The notes: generated from the letters alone by a model not told the origin. A stretch of 64,000 nucleotides of DNA from G963422445 sp963422445 (GCA_963422445.2 OY729512.2:2356001-2420000), one strand, 5' to 3'; counted from the stretch's first letter, positions 9,637-20,063 are shown. Numbers and translations are program-made.

Positions 9637-12374
9637 TGGCTGAGTCGCTCCAGAATTGATGGAACATGAACCTGGTCCGCCTTGTAGTTTCCGGTCAGGG
9701 CATACATCACGAGATTGATGCCGAACCGGAATGCCTGTTCGCGCTGAAGTTCACCGCCCGGGATGACCGGAAACGCGAACAGGCCTGACGGACTTCGGGC
9801 CCAGGCACCGCTCCAATCATGACTGCCGACGATGATTGGTGTCACTTCGGAGTTTGTTTCATCCTCGCCGTCGCGGATCCAGACCAGGCCGCCTTCGAAA
9901 CGCCCGGGAAACTCTGAGAGAAGATAGAAGGATTTGGTCAGGACATGATCCGTGGGCACCGGAGTCAGAGCCGGAATTTCAAGGGCGTGACTCAGGGTCC
10001 GCAGACGCTGCATGCCGCTGCCATAACCGGACACACTCGCTTCGAACTGATCCCGGGTGTCAAACAGGACTGTCCCGCCGTTATGCATGAACGTGTTCAC
10101 ACGTTCCGCCGCGAGATCGCTCAAGGGTGGATGATCGGGCGGGATCGGCCAGTAGAGCAACGGGAAAAAGGCGAGTTCGTCGCGCTCCAGCTGGACGCCG
10201 ATCGGGGTGCCCGGTTCGACGGCAGTGCGGCTGCGCAGAGCCCCGGACAGACTCGAAAGGCCGGCCTCGCTGACCGCGTCGACATCGTCGATCCCGGTGA
10301 CGACATAGGCAAGGTGGGTTTCCCCGGATGCCATCTGAGCAAATGCATCAGGATCGTAGGACTGGGCCTTGGACGGATTGTTCGGTATGGTCAGCGCATT
10401 TCCGAATGCGAGGGCAGTCAGCGCCAGCCCCACGGCTTGCCGTGGACCGCGGCGCGGGGACAGGTGGCCGCGCATGAATAGGGTGACCAGAAGATCAAGC
10501 AGGAACAGGATCGTTGCTGCGGCAAACAGAGCAGGCCGGAATTCGATCTCGGATGTCGACATGAAGGACCGCTGCGATATCCCTGCTGCCGGTGCCGGCT
10601 CGGGTCCCAGACGATCCGGGGTGATCGTGAGATTGACAGCCCGGTGGGCTTCCGGCGTGCCATAATATCCTGGCGGATGCCGGGGGCCGATTACAGGTTT
10701 CGGATTTGCTGCATCAAGTCTGATGGCCCGGGCACTGGCCAGAGGCTGGCCGAGATCGCCAAAACCGTCGAGATTTTCAAGAGGTTGCAATATCTCGCCC
10801 CTGTCGCTGCTTGGCCGGATCGCTGTCCCAAGCGCAACGATCTGACGAAGCATATCGACAAACAGGCCGGAAAGGGCCAGTTCGCTCCAGTCCGGCGTGG
10901 CTGTGGTATGGAACAGGATCAACCAGCCTTGGCCGCGCGCTTCTGCGGTAACGATCGGGGTTCCGTCTGCCAGTTTCGCCCAGCTGTGTTCGTCAAGATC
11001 GATCGCCGGTTCGGCCAGGACCTGGCGACGCACGACCACCTCGCCATATGTGTCCATACCCGCGAACGGCCCCTGTGGTGAAAAATCCGTGATCGCGAGG
11101 GGTTTCGACCATGACAAAGCGCCGCCCATGGCCCGATCGCCATGGCGTAAACGCACCGGGATCAATTCACCGGCGTCGAGGCCTTTCGAGTCAAATCCTG
11201 CCGCTGCCAGGCGCGGTCCGGCGAAACGGACCAGGATGCCGCCAGCTTCGATCCACGCGACAAGCCGGGTTTTGTCGGCCTGTGGCAGGACACCGGTGTC
11301 GGGCAGGATCAGGTTCGATGTTCCAGCATCGATCAGATCGTCGAGCGTACCCCGGTTCACTTCGCCAAAGGGTGCGAGTGCCCGTTCAAGATAATACAGT
11401 TCGTCGAGCAGAGGCTGTTGTCTCTGGAAACCGGTCTCCGCGATCAGCCCGACCGACTGCCGCCGGAAGCCTTCGTCGAGCAGAATCACAGCGGCCGCGG
11501 TGTTTTCGCCTTCAAGTTCGAGCCGGCTGACCTCATTGCGGATATCTATGGGCAGCGAAATCCGCGCCGTGGTCTCGCGCTGATCCGCCGAGAACTGCAC
11601 TTCGCGCCGCGTCAGGATCCGGTCGTTCGCAGCAATGGCACGGATCGCGGCTGTCTCGGCTGCACCGGGCGTTGTCCGCACGACCACGACATCAATATTC
11701 CGGCCGCTGTTTTCCGGCGGCATCAGGACTTTCGGGCCCGCACTTCCGGCGGTGACGATGGTCAGGCTTCCGAGGCGTTGAAGGATACCGGCGAGATCAG
11801 TCTCGCCGGTATCCGCGATGCCATTGGTGAACCACACGACATCGGCTGATTTCGGCAGATCGGTTTTTGCCAGGGTCGCGGTAAACGATTCAAGATCTAC
11901 AGACCAGGGTTGCGGTACCATCCTCTTCACCATGGCTTTGGCCTCACCCGGTATCAGCGGCTTCACGGAGCCGCCCTGACCGCTGGTCGGCAGCAGGAAC
12001 AGGATACGGTCCTGACGCTCGGCTTGCGCAATGACCGCAATGATGCTGCGTTGCCGTTGGGTCCAGTGATGTCCGGATGCCCATCCATCGTCTATGACAA
12101 CAACCACGGCGCCGTTGCCCGGCAGGGTCGGGATCGCGTTGAGGATAGGGCCGGCAAGCGCAAGGATTGCCAGTACCGCGAATGTCAGGCGTAACAACAG
12201 CAACCACCAGGGAGCCGAGTCCGGTGTGTTCTCGCGCGATTGCAGATTGTAGAGCAGCCGGATCGCCGGAAACCGCAGGATGCGCGGCGAGGGCGGGGTG
12301 ACGCGGAGAATCAGCCACAGGATCGGCAGACCGAGCAACGCGGTGAGGAACCAGGGACTGGCGAAGGCGAGCAT
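9633..12374 (-). CDS. BatA-type N-terminal domain / DUF4159 membrane protein
   Basis: The 913-residue protein opens with a BatA-like membrane segment (FASPWFLTALLGLPILWLIL, then PPSPRILRFPAIRLL). It has a second helix at about 58-78, a long periplasmic middle, and two more helices around residues 615-660. The final 220 residues carry DUF4159 (TGIDDVDAVSEAGLSSL, FFPLLYWPIP, FMHNGGTVLFDTRDQ), a GATase1-like module found next to MoxR ATPases. The ATG at 12374 overlaps the DUF58 stop as TGATG, so the two are translationally coupled. A GTG one codon upstream is possible. It probably belongs to an envelope complex assembled or remodelled by the MoxR ATPase. Confidence 0.85.
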   Translation of the reverse strand: MLAFASPWFLTALLGLPILWLILRVTPPSPRILRFPAIRLLYNLQSRENTPDSAPWWLLLLRLTFAVLAILALAGPILNAIPTLPGNGAVVVVIDDGWASGHHWTQRQRSIIAVIAQAERQDRILFLLPTSGQGGSVKPLIPGEAKAMVKRMVPQPWSVDLESFTATLAKTDLPKSADVVWFTNGIADTGETDLAGILQRLGSLTIVTAGSAGPKVLMPPENSGRNIDVVVVRTTPGAAETAAIRAIAANDRILTRREVQFSADQRETTARISLPIDIRNEVSRLELEGENTAAAVILLDEGFRRQSVGLIAETGFQRQQPLLDELYYLERALAPFGEVNRGTLDDLIDAGTSNLILPDTGVLPQADKTRLVAWIEAGGILVRFAGPRLAAAGFDSKGLDAGELIPVRLRHGDRAMGGALSWSKPLAITDFSPQGPFAGMDTYGEVVVRRQVLAEPAIDLDEHSWAKLADGTPIVTAEARGQGWLILFHTTATPDWSELALSGLFVDMLRQIVALGTAIRPSSDRGEILQPLENLDGFGDLGQPLASARAIRLDAANPKPVIGPRHPPGYYGTPEAHRAVNLTITPDRLGPEPAPAAGISQRSFMSTSEIEFRPALFAAATILFLLDLLVTLFMRGHLSPRRGPRQAVGLALTALAFGNALTIPNNPSKAQSYDPDAFAQMASGETHLAYVVTGIDDVDAVSEAGLSSLSGALRSRTAVEPGTPIGVQLERDELAFFPLLYWPIPPDHPPLSDLAAERVNTFMHNGGTVLFDTRDQFEASVSGYGSGMQRLRTLSHALEIPALTPVPTDHVLTKSFYLLSEFPGRFEGGLVWIRDGEDETNSEVTPIIVGSHDWSGAWARSPSGLFAFPVIPGGELQREQAFRFGINLVMYALTGNYKADQVHVPSILERLSQ

Positions 12375-13243
12375 CACGCCTCCCGTTCGACCGGTATGCG
12401 GGCCAGGGCAGCATAGAGTGACAGCAACGCCGCTTCGACGGGTTGTCCGGTGTGGTGGCGAGCAAAGTTCCAGCCGACTGCACGAGTCATGTCTTGCATC
12501 GCGGCGGCGTGGTCAGCGAGGGATTGACGATAGCTGTCGCGCACTTGAGCGGCCCGTTGCAACAGATGCGGCTCTTCCTGTTCGGCGCCTTCGAACCGGA
12601 TGCGTCCATCGAATGGAAAGGTTTCTTCGGCTGGGTCAAGAACCTGCAGACAGTGCCCGTTACAGCCTTGTGCGACCAGGATAGCGATCGCCTCGGCATG
12701 GGCTGGAACCGGATCCAGGAAATCACCGATGAGCACGGCCGTACTGTGGCGAGGCAGGGGTTCGGCCGGCGGAATACTCAAGGTCGAACTGTTCAGGGTC
12801 ATGGCATCGACGAAGGTATCGCGGCCGCGGTGACCGCTCCGGGCCGGCATGTTGGCGCCGAGCAATGCGACGTTCTCGCCACCATCGGCAAGCAGAAATG
12901 CCAGTGCCATGGCCAGGATGTCGGCTCGTTCACTTTTTTCCGGGAGATTGCGCTGCGAGCGATATCGCATCGATGCCGAAGCATCACGCCAGATCCAGAC
13001 GCTCTGCGCGGCTTCCCATTCGGTTTCCCGAACATAGAGATGCCGGTCGCGGGCCGAACGGCGCCAGTCGATCCGCCGGATCTGGTCATTCGGCTGATAG
13101 CGGCGGAATTGCCAGAAGGTTTCGCCCTGCCCGGTTCGGCGCCGGCCGTGCAATCCCTGAATCACGGTCGAGGCAACGCGCTGCGCTTCGACCTGCAGTG
13201 GTGGCAAGCGCTGGGCGGCAGTTTCTGCCTGCGTCCTGATCAC
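12374..13243 (-). CDS. DUF58 domain protein
   Basis: This protein of 289 residues contains the family signature GRRRTGQGETFWQFRRY followed by IDWRRSARD and VRETEWEAAQSVWIW, then RDASASM, a degenerate metal-site motif like those of von Willebrand A proteins. No membrane helix is evident. DUF58 proteins are almost always encoded beside MoxR ATPases and are thought to be their adaptor or substrate. The gene begins at GTG 13243, 13 bases after the moxR stop, and runs directly into the DUF4159 gene, so the four genes from 14267 down to 7525 form one operon. Confidence 0.9.
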   Translation of the reverse strand: MIRTQAETAAQRLPPLQVEAQRVASTVIQGLHGRRRTGQGETFWQFRRYQPNDQIRRIDWRRSARDRHLYVRETEWEAAQSVWIWRDASASMRYRSQRNLPEKSERADILAMALAFLLADGGENVALLGANMPARSGHRGRDTFVDAMTLNSSTLSIPPAEPLPRHSTAVLIGDFLDPVPAHAEAIAILVAQGCNGHCLQVLDPAEETFPFDGRIRFEGAEQEEPHLLQRAAQVRDSYRQSLADHAAAMQDMTRAVGWNFARHHTGQPVEAALLSLYAALARIPVEREA

Positions 13244-13256
13244 GGAGTTCCGTGCC

Positions 13257-14267
<1,011 letters not shown>

Positions 14268-14383
14268 TGGCGTGTATTCTGCTCTACGGGTTTCGGGCCT
14301 TGGACCCGAACTCGGAGAGGAATTCGGGGTTTCAGTTGTCGGTGCGCCACGTTCAATCCGACGCGCCGTCCGGGTCAGAACTA

Positions 14384-14926
14384 ATGGCAGATGACGTATC
14401 CGACAAGACCGGGAAACGCGACTGGGGGGTGCCACGCGATTATCGGATGCGGATTGCGCGGGATGGAACCTGGTTTCATCAGGGAACTCCAATCAACCGG
14501 ATGGCACTGGTCAAGCTGTTTTCCACTGTCCTGAAACGCCAGACGGACGGCTCGTACTGGCTTGAGACGCCCTTTGAATGCGGTCGCATCGACGTTGACG
14601 ACGCCCCATTTCTTGCTGTCGAGATGATGCATGTGCCGGGGACGGATTCGCAAGGCCGGAATGATATCGTACGGTTTCGTACCAATCTCGACGACATGGT
14701 CGAGTGCGGACCGGATCATCCGCTCAGGATCGAGACCGACCCGGTGACGCAAGAGGCGCACCCCTATGTTCTCGTGCGCGACCGGCTCGAGGCACTGCTG
14801 TCGCGTTCGGTCTTTCATGAACTCGCCGATCTGGCGCGTGAAGGTGACATCAGTGGAGAGAGGGTTTACGGCATATGGAGCAAGGGCAGTTTTTTCCGGC
14901 TCGGGCCGGCGGTGTCGTCATGCTGA
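14384..14926 (+). CDS. DUF1285 family protein
   Basis: The protein is 180 residues long. The segment RDGTWFHQGTPINRMALVKLF near residues 26-46 and the later YVLVRDRLEALLSRSVFHEL match DUF1285 proteins of alphaproteobacteria. The family is structurally characterised but lacks an assigned function. The ATG at 14384 lies 116 bases from the divergent moxR start, so both promoters must sit in that interval. Its stop codon overlaps the start of the Nudix gene, making it the first gene of a DUF1285-Nudix-CCA-hydratase operon. I infer no function beyond that link. Confidence 0.85.
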   Translation: MADDVSDKTGKRDWGVPRDYRMRIARDGTWFHQGTPINRMALVKLFSTVLKRQTDGSYWLETPFECGRIDVDDAPFLAVEMMHVPGTDSQGRNDIVRFRTNLDDMVECGPDHPLRIETDPVTQEAHPYVLVRDRLEALLSRSVFHELADLAREGDISGERVYGIWSKGSFFRLGPAVSSC

Positions 14927-15582
14927 CCCTGGAGGAGTTTCGCAGCACGTTTGCCCGTGCCGTCGCGGCAACGGAAGATGATATCCCGAAGATCCGATCC
15001 TCGACTGTAACAGGCCGCGGCGATCATGACCTGAACCCAGGTATGGGACCGCCGGACCAGCGTCGGCCGGCTGCTGTACTGGTACCGGTCATCGGCCGCC
15101 CCGGCCAGACCACCATTCTGTTGACGCAGCGATCGTCCGACCTGCCGCATCATGCCGGGCAGGTCAGTTTTCCTGGCGGGCGTATAGAGAATGATGACAG
15201 CGATGCGATCGATGCGGCGTTGCGCGAGACGGAAGAGGAAATCGGCCTCGACCGCGGCCAGGTTGAAGTCATCGGACATCTGGATACCTATGTTACGCGT
15301 ACGGGTTTCGTGGTGACGCCGATTGTCGGGCTGGTGCGACCTCCCTTCGAACTAACGCCGGACCCGGTTGAGGTCGCGGCGGTGTTCGAAGTGCCGTTAT
15401 CCTTCGTTCTCGACCGCGCCAATCACGAACGCCACAGCCGCGAATGGCAGAACCAGATCCGGCATTTCTATGTTCTGCCGCATCCCGAGCGCTATATCTG
15501 GGGTGCAACAGCCGGAATGCTTGTCAATCTGGCCGATCTGATGCTCGGGGCCATGCAAGTTGGAGAGAACTGTGGAGGATGA
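14920..15582 (+). CDS. CoA pyrophosphatase-type Nudix hydrolase
   Basis: This 220-residue Nudix protein shows the CoA-subfamily block ILLTQRSSDLPHHAGQVSFP followed directly by the Nudix box (GG, then RETEEEIGL, with the metal-binding glutamates). Family members cleave CoA and acyl-CoA to 4-prime-phosphopantetheine and adenosine 3,5-bisphosphate. The ATG at 14920 overlaps the DUF1285 stop (ATGCTGA), which favours it over an in-frame ATG at 14875 inside the upstream gene. The C-terminus overlaps the CCA gene by 11 bases. Confidence 0.9.
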   Translation: MLTLEEFRSTFARAVAATEDDIPKIRSSTVTGRGDHDLNPGMGPPDQRRPAAVLVPVIGRPGQTTILLTQRSSDLPHHAGQVSFPGGRIENDDSDAIDAALRETEEEIGLDRGQVEVIGHLDTYVTRTGFVVTPIVGLVRPPFELTPDPVEVAAVFEVPLSFVLDRANHERHSREWQNQIRHFYVLPHPERYIWGATAGMLVNLADLMLGAMQVGENCGG

Positions 15583-16795
15583 TCCTTTCGGCAAGGCATG
15601 GCGTGAGCATCCGTCGGTCCGGGAATTGATGGCCGTACTTGATGCGGCCGGGGGGTGTGCGCGTTTTGTCGGCGGCTGTGTCCGGAACACACTGCTCGAA
15701 CGTCCGATTGTCGATATTGATGTCGCCACGACTCATCATCCGCAGGAGACCATGCGGAGGCTTCGCGCGGCCGGCCACAAGGCGATTCCCACCGGGGTCT
15801 CGCATGGCACCATCACGGCCGTCGTGGACGGCCGGACATTCGAGGTCACAACCCTGCGTCTTGATGTCGAGACCGACGGGCGCCGGGCCGTGGTTGCTTT
15901 CACCGATGACTGGGCCATTGATGCGGCCCGGCGGGATTTCACCATGAACGCGATGTTCATGGATCTCTGTGGAACCCTGTACGACCCGGTCGGGGGCAAG
16001 GTGGACGCAGCAGCTCGCCTTGTCCGCTTTATCGGGGATCCGTATGCACGAATCGACGAGGATGCCTTGCGCATACTGCGTTTCTTTCGGCTTCTGGCGC
16101 ATTACGGACGACTGCCGCCCGACCCCGACAGCTTGGCGGCCTGCCGCGCGATGGCTGGCAGGCTGACCGTGTTGTCAGGCGAGAGGATCCGCGACGAACT
16201 TTTGAGACTCCTGTCCGCACCGGGCGCGGGACCAGTTGTTGCGGCGATGCGGGACGCCGGGATCTTGCAGCCGCTGTTTCCGGGTCGGCTCGGGGTTGAC
16301 GCGTTATGCCGGTTGGTTGCCATTGATGGCGATGACGTCGATTCTTTGCGGCGGCTGGCAGTGTTGTTGCCGGCCGCGGCAGATGACCTGTCGCGGCGTT
16401 TGCGGCTGTCGCGGGCACAGCGGGAGAGGCTGACCTTTATGACGACCGACCGATTGCCAACCGATGCCAGTGACAGGACGTTGCGAGCGGTGTTCTACCG
16501 GCTTGGACAGGCGCGGTTCCGCGATGCTGCCTACATCTCCGCGGTATTGAGCCCTGATGACGCGGGCGGGCATTACCGCGGGCTCGCGATTGCCGCAAGC
16601 TGGGATCCTCCGGCTTTCCCCCTGCGCGGGGCCGATCTCAGGGAGCTCGGCCTCTGTCAGGGCCAGCGCGTTGGTGCCCTGTTGAAGCAGCTCGAGGCGC
16701 ATTGGGTGGAACAGGATTTCAACGGCGACCACGACCAGTGCCTGGATTGGGCTCGTGCACTGGTCGCCGTCAGCGATGAAAGGCAGACGACATGA
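15572..16795 (+). CDS. cca: CCA tRNA nucleotidyltransferase
   Basis: The enzyme adds or repairs the 3-prime CCA of tRNAs. Class II nucleotidyltransferase motifs are all present: RFVGGCVRN near residue 31, the catalytic DIDVATTHHP, RRDFTMNAMFMD near 124, and RIDEDALRILRFFRLLAHYG, a tRNA-binding helical segment. The length of about 407 residues is normal for alphaproteobacteria. I chose the GTG at 15572 because GGAGAG lies just upstream. A TTG four codons earlier is the alternative. Its stop overlaps the ATG of the next gene (ATGA). Confidence 0.93.
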   Translation: MEDDPFGKAWREHPSVRELMAVLDAAGGCARFVGGCVRNTLLERPIVDIDVATTHHPQETMRRLRAAGHKAIPTGVSHGTITAVVDGRTFEVTTLRLDVETDGRRAVVAFTDDWAIDAARRDFTMNAMFMDLCGTLYDPVGGKVDAAARLVRFIGDPYARIDEDALRILRFFRLLAHYGRLPPDPDSLAACRAMAGRLTVLSGERIRDELLRLLSAPGAGPVVAAMRDAGILQPLFPGRLGVDALCRLVAIDGDDVDSLRRLAVLLPAAADDLSRRLRLSRAQRERLTFMTTDRLPTDASDRTLRAVFYRLGQARFRDAAYISAVLSPDDAGGHYRGLAIAASWDPPAFPLRGADLRELGLCQGQRVGALLKQLEAHWVEQDFNGDHDQCLDWARALVAVSDERQTT

Positions 16796-17559
16796 CGAAC
16801 CGGGCGGAGATCGCAGCGCGGGCCTTGCTCAAGGCATGGTCAGACAATCAGCCGCTGGACGTGTTTCCGGACGGAACGGCGCCCGACAGTGTCGAGGCGG
16901 CGATGGCTATCCAGGATGCGATGGTTCGGATGACGGGCGAGGTGATCGGCGCCTGGAAGGTGGGACCGGCGACGACGGATTACCCGGCAACCTCGGCACC
17001 GATTTCGGCGCGTCGGGTGCTGCAGGCGCCGGCCAGCTTGTCAAACACCCTCCGGCGGAAAGCGGTGGAGGCCGAGGTCGCGTTTCGGCTGGGCCGCGAT
17101 TTGCCGGCAAGCGACGGTCCGTACACGGCCGAAGATTGCCGCGCAGCCGTCGCAAGCGTCATGCCCGCCATTGAGGCGGTCGAGACCCGCTATGCCTGCT
17201 GGCCGGTTGCCGACCGTCATTGGGCGCTCGCCGATAACCAGTCGAATGAGGCCTTGATCCTCGGTCCCGAGATCGCTTTCGCCAATGACGGTCTGCTGTT
17301 CGGCATGACTGGTACGCTCGATCTCGGCGGTACCGTCAAACCGGCTGATCGCGGGTTTCCCGGCGGCGATCCGTTCGGCCTGATCGCGTGGCTTGCCGGG
17401 CATCTCGGCGAACGCGATCCGATCCTCGCCGAGCGGGGGTTGAAGGCCGGCGACGTCATCACGACCGGATCCTGGAACGGTGTCGATTTCGCCGGTGACA
17501 GCATGACAGTCGTGGCTGATTTCCCGGGTCTTGGATCCGTCAGCATCCATTACGGTTAG
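16792..17559 (+). CDS. 2-keto-4-pentenoate hydratase / fumarylacetoacetase-fold protein
   Basis: The 255-residue protein belongs to the MhpD-like branch of the fumarylacetoacetase fold. Visible marks are GAWKVGPATTDYP, the metal-binding region VEAEVAFRLGRDLP with its glutamates, MPAIEAVETRY, and GDVITTGSWNGV. Relatives hydrate 2-hydroxypenta-2,4-dienoate in aromatic meta-cleavage, or act as decarboxylases. No other meta-cleavage gene is adjacent, so the substrate is open. It is translationally coupled to cca. Its last 20 bases overlap the end of the convergent methyltransferase gene. Confidence 0.85.
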   Translation: MTNRAEIAARALLKAWSDNQPLDVFPDGTAPDSVEAAMAIQDAMVRMTGEVIGAWKVGPATTDYPATSAPISARRVLQAPASLSNTLRRKAVEAEVAFRLGRDLPASDGPYTAEDCRAAVASVMPAIEAVETRYACWPVADRHWALADNQSNEALILGPEIAFANDGLLFGMTGTLDLGGTVKPADRGFPGGDPFGLIAWLAGHLGERDPILAERGLKAGDVITTGSWNGVDFAGDSMTVVADFPGLGSVSIHYG

Positions 17560-18604
17560 GTTGACGGTCCCCGATCAAGGGCCGCCAGGCGACGGCGCAA
17601 TGGATTGGGTTTGCCTGGAACAGAAGGCCGGAAGCCTCGGCGTCTGCGCACGCCCGGTCCCATATCGCCTGTCCGTCCGGATTCATCTGGCTGCGGGTAT
17701 GCCCCGTCCGATAGGACCATATCGGACCGCCCGGGCGGTCCAAGGTCAACAGATAGGGGAAGCCCCGGGTTTCCACGAATCCCGCTTCCGTCACGCGGCG
17801 ATACAGTGACCGGTCTGCGACAGCTCCCGGGGACATCGATTGAGGTTGTATCGCAGCCTTGACGGCAAGGTCTGGCGGCAGGTCGAGATTCCACCATTGT
17901 GACATGTCGATGGCCCGGACCGCGACCGGGGTGCCGGGACGAAGGACGCGAAACAGTTCCTGCAAGGCGCGGCCGGCGTTGCATTCCTCCAATACGGTGA
18001 CGGAGAGCGCGGCATCGAAACTGCGGTCCGGAAACGACAGGTTCGTCGCATCCCCCTCGACGAGATGCAGGGTGCCGGATGCCAGTTCGACATCCGGGTC
18101 AGGGCCCGTCATCGGGATCCCGGCGTCGCGGGCGATCTCCGCGCCTTCGCGCAACAGATAGGCGTTGGTGTCGAGACCAACTAGCGAGAGATCGGGGCGA
18201 CTGGCAGGAATCTGGTGGCACACTGCCCCCGGCCCGCAGCCGGCATCCAGCATGCTGGCGCCGTGCGGCATCGCCATTCGTCCGGTCAGGATCGTCACGA
18301 GATCACGAAACCCGGGCAGGGCCGCGCGATCCTCGAGCATCGGCACCCCGCCGATGTGGCGGCCGCCGAGCACGATGGTCGTGAAATGTTTCGCAAGGAC
18401 TTCCAGAGCCGGTTCCCATTGCGAGGCCGCGAGGGAGAACGGCGGCAGCAGCAAGGTCGGTTCGGTTCCCCTGATCCGATAGGTCACGCCGGCGACGGTA
18501 CCCTTGGCGGGGGCGTGTTTCGGGGCCGGTGTCGGCGGCAGGGTCGTGAAGAACCCGGTCAGGGCGGCGCAGAGGTCGAGGCCGTGCTCGGCGGCGATAT
18601 CCAA
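17540..18604 (-). CDS. Class I SAM-dependent methyltransferase, C-terminal part of a split gene
   Basis: About 354 residues. A hydrolase-like segment (LLLPPFSLAASQWEPALEVL) precedes a Rossmann methyltransferase: motif I is LDAGCGPGAVC, followed by VGLDTNAYLLREG, the acidic loop VEGDATNLSFPDRSFDAALS and EECNAGRALQELFRVLRPG. No normal start codon is available. The frame opens at TTG 18604 inside a perfect hairpin. I think the codons upstream (TGG TTG GAT) continue an alpha/beta-hydrolase-methyltransferase fusion whose N-terminal part is the frame at 18613-18855, and that the hairpin destroyed the join. If the TTG is used, the methyltransferase alone could still be made. Confidence 0.7.
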   Translation of the reverse strand: MDIAAEHGLDLCAALTGFFTTLPPTPAPKHAPAKGTVAGVTYRIRGTEPTLLLPPFSLAASQWEPALEVLAKHFTTIVLGGRHIGGVPMLEDRAALPGFRDLVTILTGRMAMPHGASMLDAGCGPGAVCHQIPASRPDLSLVGLDTNAYLLREGAEIARDAGIPMTGPDPDVELASGTLHLVEGDATNLSFPDRSFDAALSVTVLEECNAGRALQELFRVLRPGTPVAVRAIDMSQWWNLDLPPDLAVKAAIQPQSMSPGAVADRSLYRRVTEAGFVETRGFPYLLTLDRPGGPIWSYRTGHTRSQMNPDGQAIWDRACADAEASGLLFQANPIHCAVAWRPLIGDRQPNRNGC

Positions 18605-18645
18605 CCAGGCGGTTATGCCACAACCGCCTGGTTGGATATCGCCGC
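18591..18645. repeat. Perfect 24-bp inverted repeat with 7-base loop
   Basis: The arms at 18591-18614 and 18622-18645 are exact reverse complements around ATGCCAC. The hairpin lies exactly on the break between the two halves of the hydrolase/methyltransferase gene and supplies the TAA that ends the upstream half. No T tract follows on either strand, so it does not look like a normal terminator. A template-switch event or an assembly fold-back would both create such a structure. Confidence 0.95.
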
Positions 18646-18855
18646 GCGCGGAAGCGCCGCCATCGCGGCGTTCACGATGTCCGCCGGCACGCCGCTGTCA
18701 CCGGTGATCAGCAGCAGGCGATCGCCCAATGGTGCGAAGGCTTCGGGCGTGAGGCTCAAGTGCGGCGCCGGCGATGCGGTCTGGGTGGCGACGAAGGCCT
18801 GGTCGAGCCCGAGATGATCGAAGACGGCGGCGATGCGTTCCGCGAGCGTGATCAT
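18613..18855 (-). CDS. N-terminal fragment of an alpha/beta-hydrolase-like protein
   Basis: The 80-residue frame starts MITLAERIAAVFDHLGLDQ and contains LSLTPEAFAPLGDRLLLITG. This resembles the internal part of alpha/beta hydrolases that are fused to methyltransferases in some proteobacteria. It ends abruptly in the 24-bp hairpin after AISNQAVVA. I read it as the front part of the gene at 17540-18604. The frame is too short to be a functional hydrolase and lacks a nucleophile elbow. Confidence 0.5.
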   Translation of the reverse strand: MITLAERIAAVFDHLGLDQAFVATQTASPAPHLSLTPEAFAPLGDRLLLITGDSGVPADIVNAAMAALPRAAISNQAVVA

Positions 18856-18863
18856 GGTTCCGG

Positions 18864-19508
18864 TCAGTAGATTGTCTGGCGGAGACGTTCGGGGTAGGCG
18901 CGGTCATAGGCGTCGGCATCGAAGCCGCCGCCGATCAGTGCCTTTTGCATCTGGCCGCTGGTTGGCAACGCGGATCGCGGTATCTGCGTTTCCTGCGCCC
19001 AAAGCCGAGACCGGACGAGGGCCTTCGGGCACTGATAATAAATTCGTTCGACAGTGACGACGATCACGGTCGCCGGCACCTTGCCCTGCATGGTGAAACT
19101 TTCGAGCAGGGGGCGATCGGTGACAAGGGCCGCCGTGCCGTTGATCCGCATCGTCTCGCCGACCCCCGGTATCAGGAAAAGCAGGGAGATGCGCGGATCG
19201 TTGATCAGGTTTCGCAGGCTGTCGAGCCGGTTGTTGCCGCGCCGGTCGGGCAGCATGACGGTTTTGCGATCGGCGAACCTCACGAAGCCGGGCGGGTCGC
19301 CGCGCGGCGAGCAATCGAGGCCGTCCGGTCCGACGGTTGCCATCACGACGAACGGCGCAGCTTCGATGAACTGTTGGTAGTGATCCGAGATGTAGTCGAT
19401 TTCCTTGGTGAGTGCGGCTGGAACGGGTGCCCCGTAGAGACGTTCCAGCGCGTCGATCGAATTGACCCGAGTGTTCTGGTCGTACAGCGGTTTGCTTGTC
19501 TGGCTCAT
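18864..19508 (-). CDS. Pyridoxamine-phosphate-oxidase-fold flavoprotein (MSMEG_1061/TIGR04025 type)
   Basis: The 214-residue protein has the split-barrel FMN fold. Visible marks are FVVMATVGPDGLDCSPRGD, DRKTVMLPDRRGNNRLDSL, INDPRISLLFLIPGVGETM and YYQCPKALVRSRLW. The last block, with a conserved cysteine and lysine, is characteristic of the TIGR04025 group. Members bind FMN. No physiological substrate is established. The ATG at 19508 (MSQTSKPLYDQN) was preferred over a longer basic extension. It lies directly upstream of the split hydrolase/methyltransferase gene on the same strand, but a shared function is not evident. Confidence 0.85.
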   Translation of the reverse strand: MSQTSKPLYDQNTRVNSIDALERLYGAPVPAALTKEIDYISDHYQQFIEAAPFVVMATVGPDGLDCSPRGDPPGFVRFADRKTVMLPDRRGNNRLDSLRNLINDPRISLLFLIPGVGETMRINGTAALVTDRPLLESFTMQGKVPATVIVVTVERIYYQCPKALVRSRLWAQETQIPRSALPTSGQMQKALIGGGFDADAYDRAYPERLRQTIY

Positions 19509-20063
19509 TTGACGATTCCTTCCCGTGGTGCTGTGCGGCATTGTATCACGTCGACGGGATATCTGACGGCATTGCCGCTGACGCGCACCCCGAAAGTCCC
19601 GTCGCCGGTCTGTATGCGAGAGTGCATCCCGGTGCGAGCATCGTTGGCCGGCGCGGCGACTGTTGAGGTCTGGTGTCCCACCAGCTGTCGGCTGCAACGC
19701 CGATTGAGGAATCTATGAGTGTCATGTTGATAATCTTGTGGATTTCGCCGACGATCTGGGGAAAAGTCGGTCCCTTGACCGTTTGGCGCCGCTACCGACC
19801 TGTATTGAAACAGGGATTTGCGTTATTAGGTCATACGGATGGGGGCGGCAGGACGCTCGAGCGTCCGCGCTAGGGCAAGAAATTTTCATCTAAAACAATG
19901 ATATAGAGAAGGATCGCCGGACCATTGAAATCACGGCCAGCCGAAATTCAGCCCTCTATTCGGTAAAGTTGGGCTAACCGGAAACGCGGCAGTGGCCTCG
20001 ACAGTGGATCCAATCCGGAAGCAGAGCGCTGTATGACAGAGGGCGCAAGGATTGCGAGCGCGC
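19509..20063. other. Intergenic stretch with no recognisable gene
   Basis: About 555 bases lie between the PPOX gene and the CmcJ-like gene. Short frames on both strands show no family features or good ribosome sites. The part around 19720-19930 is more AT-rich than its surroundings. I find no insertion-sequence ends here. Confidence 0.5.

Noticed and set aside
18591..18645. Intrinsic terminator
   Set aside because: Although the stem is perfect, no T tract follows on either strand and it lies within a gene, so termination is not the best explanation.
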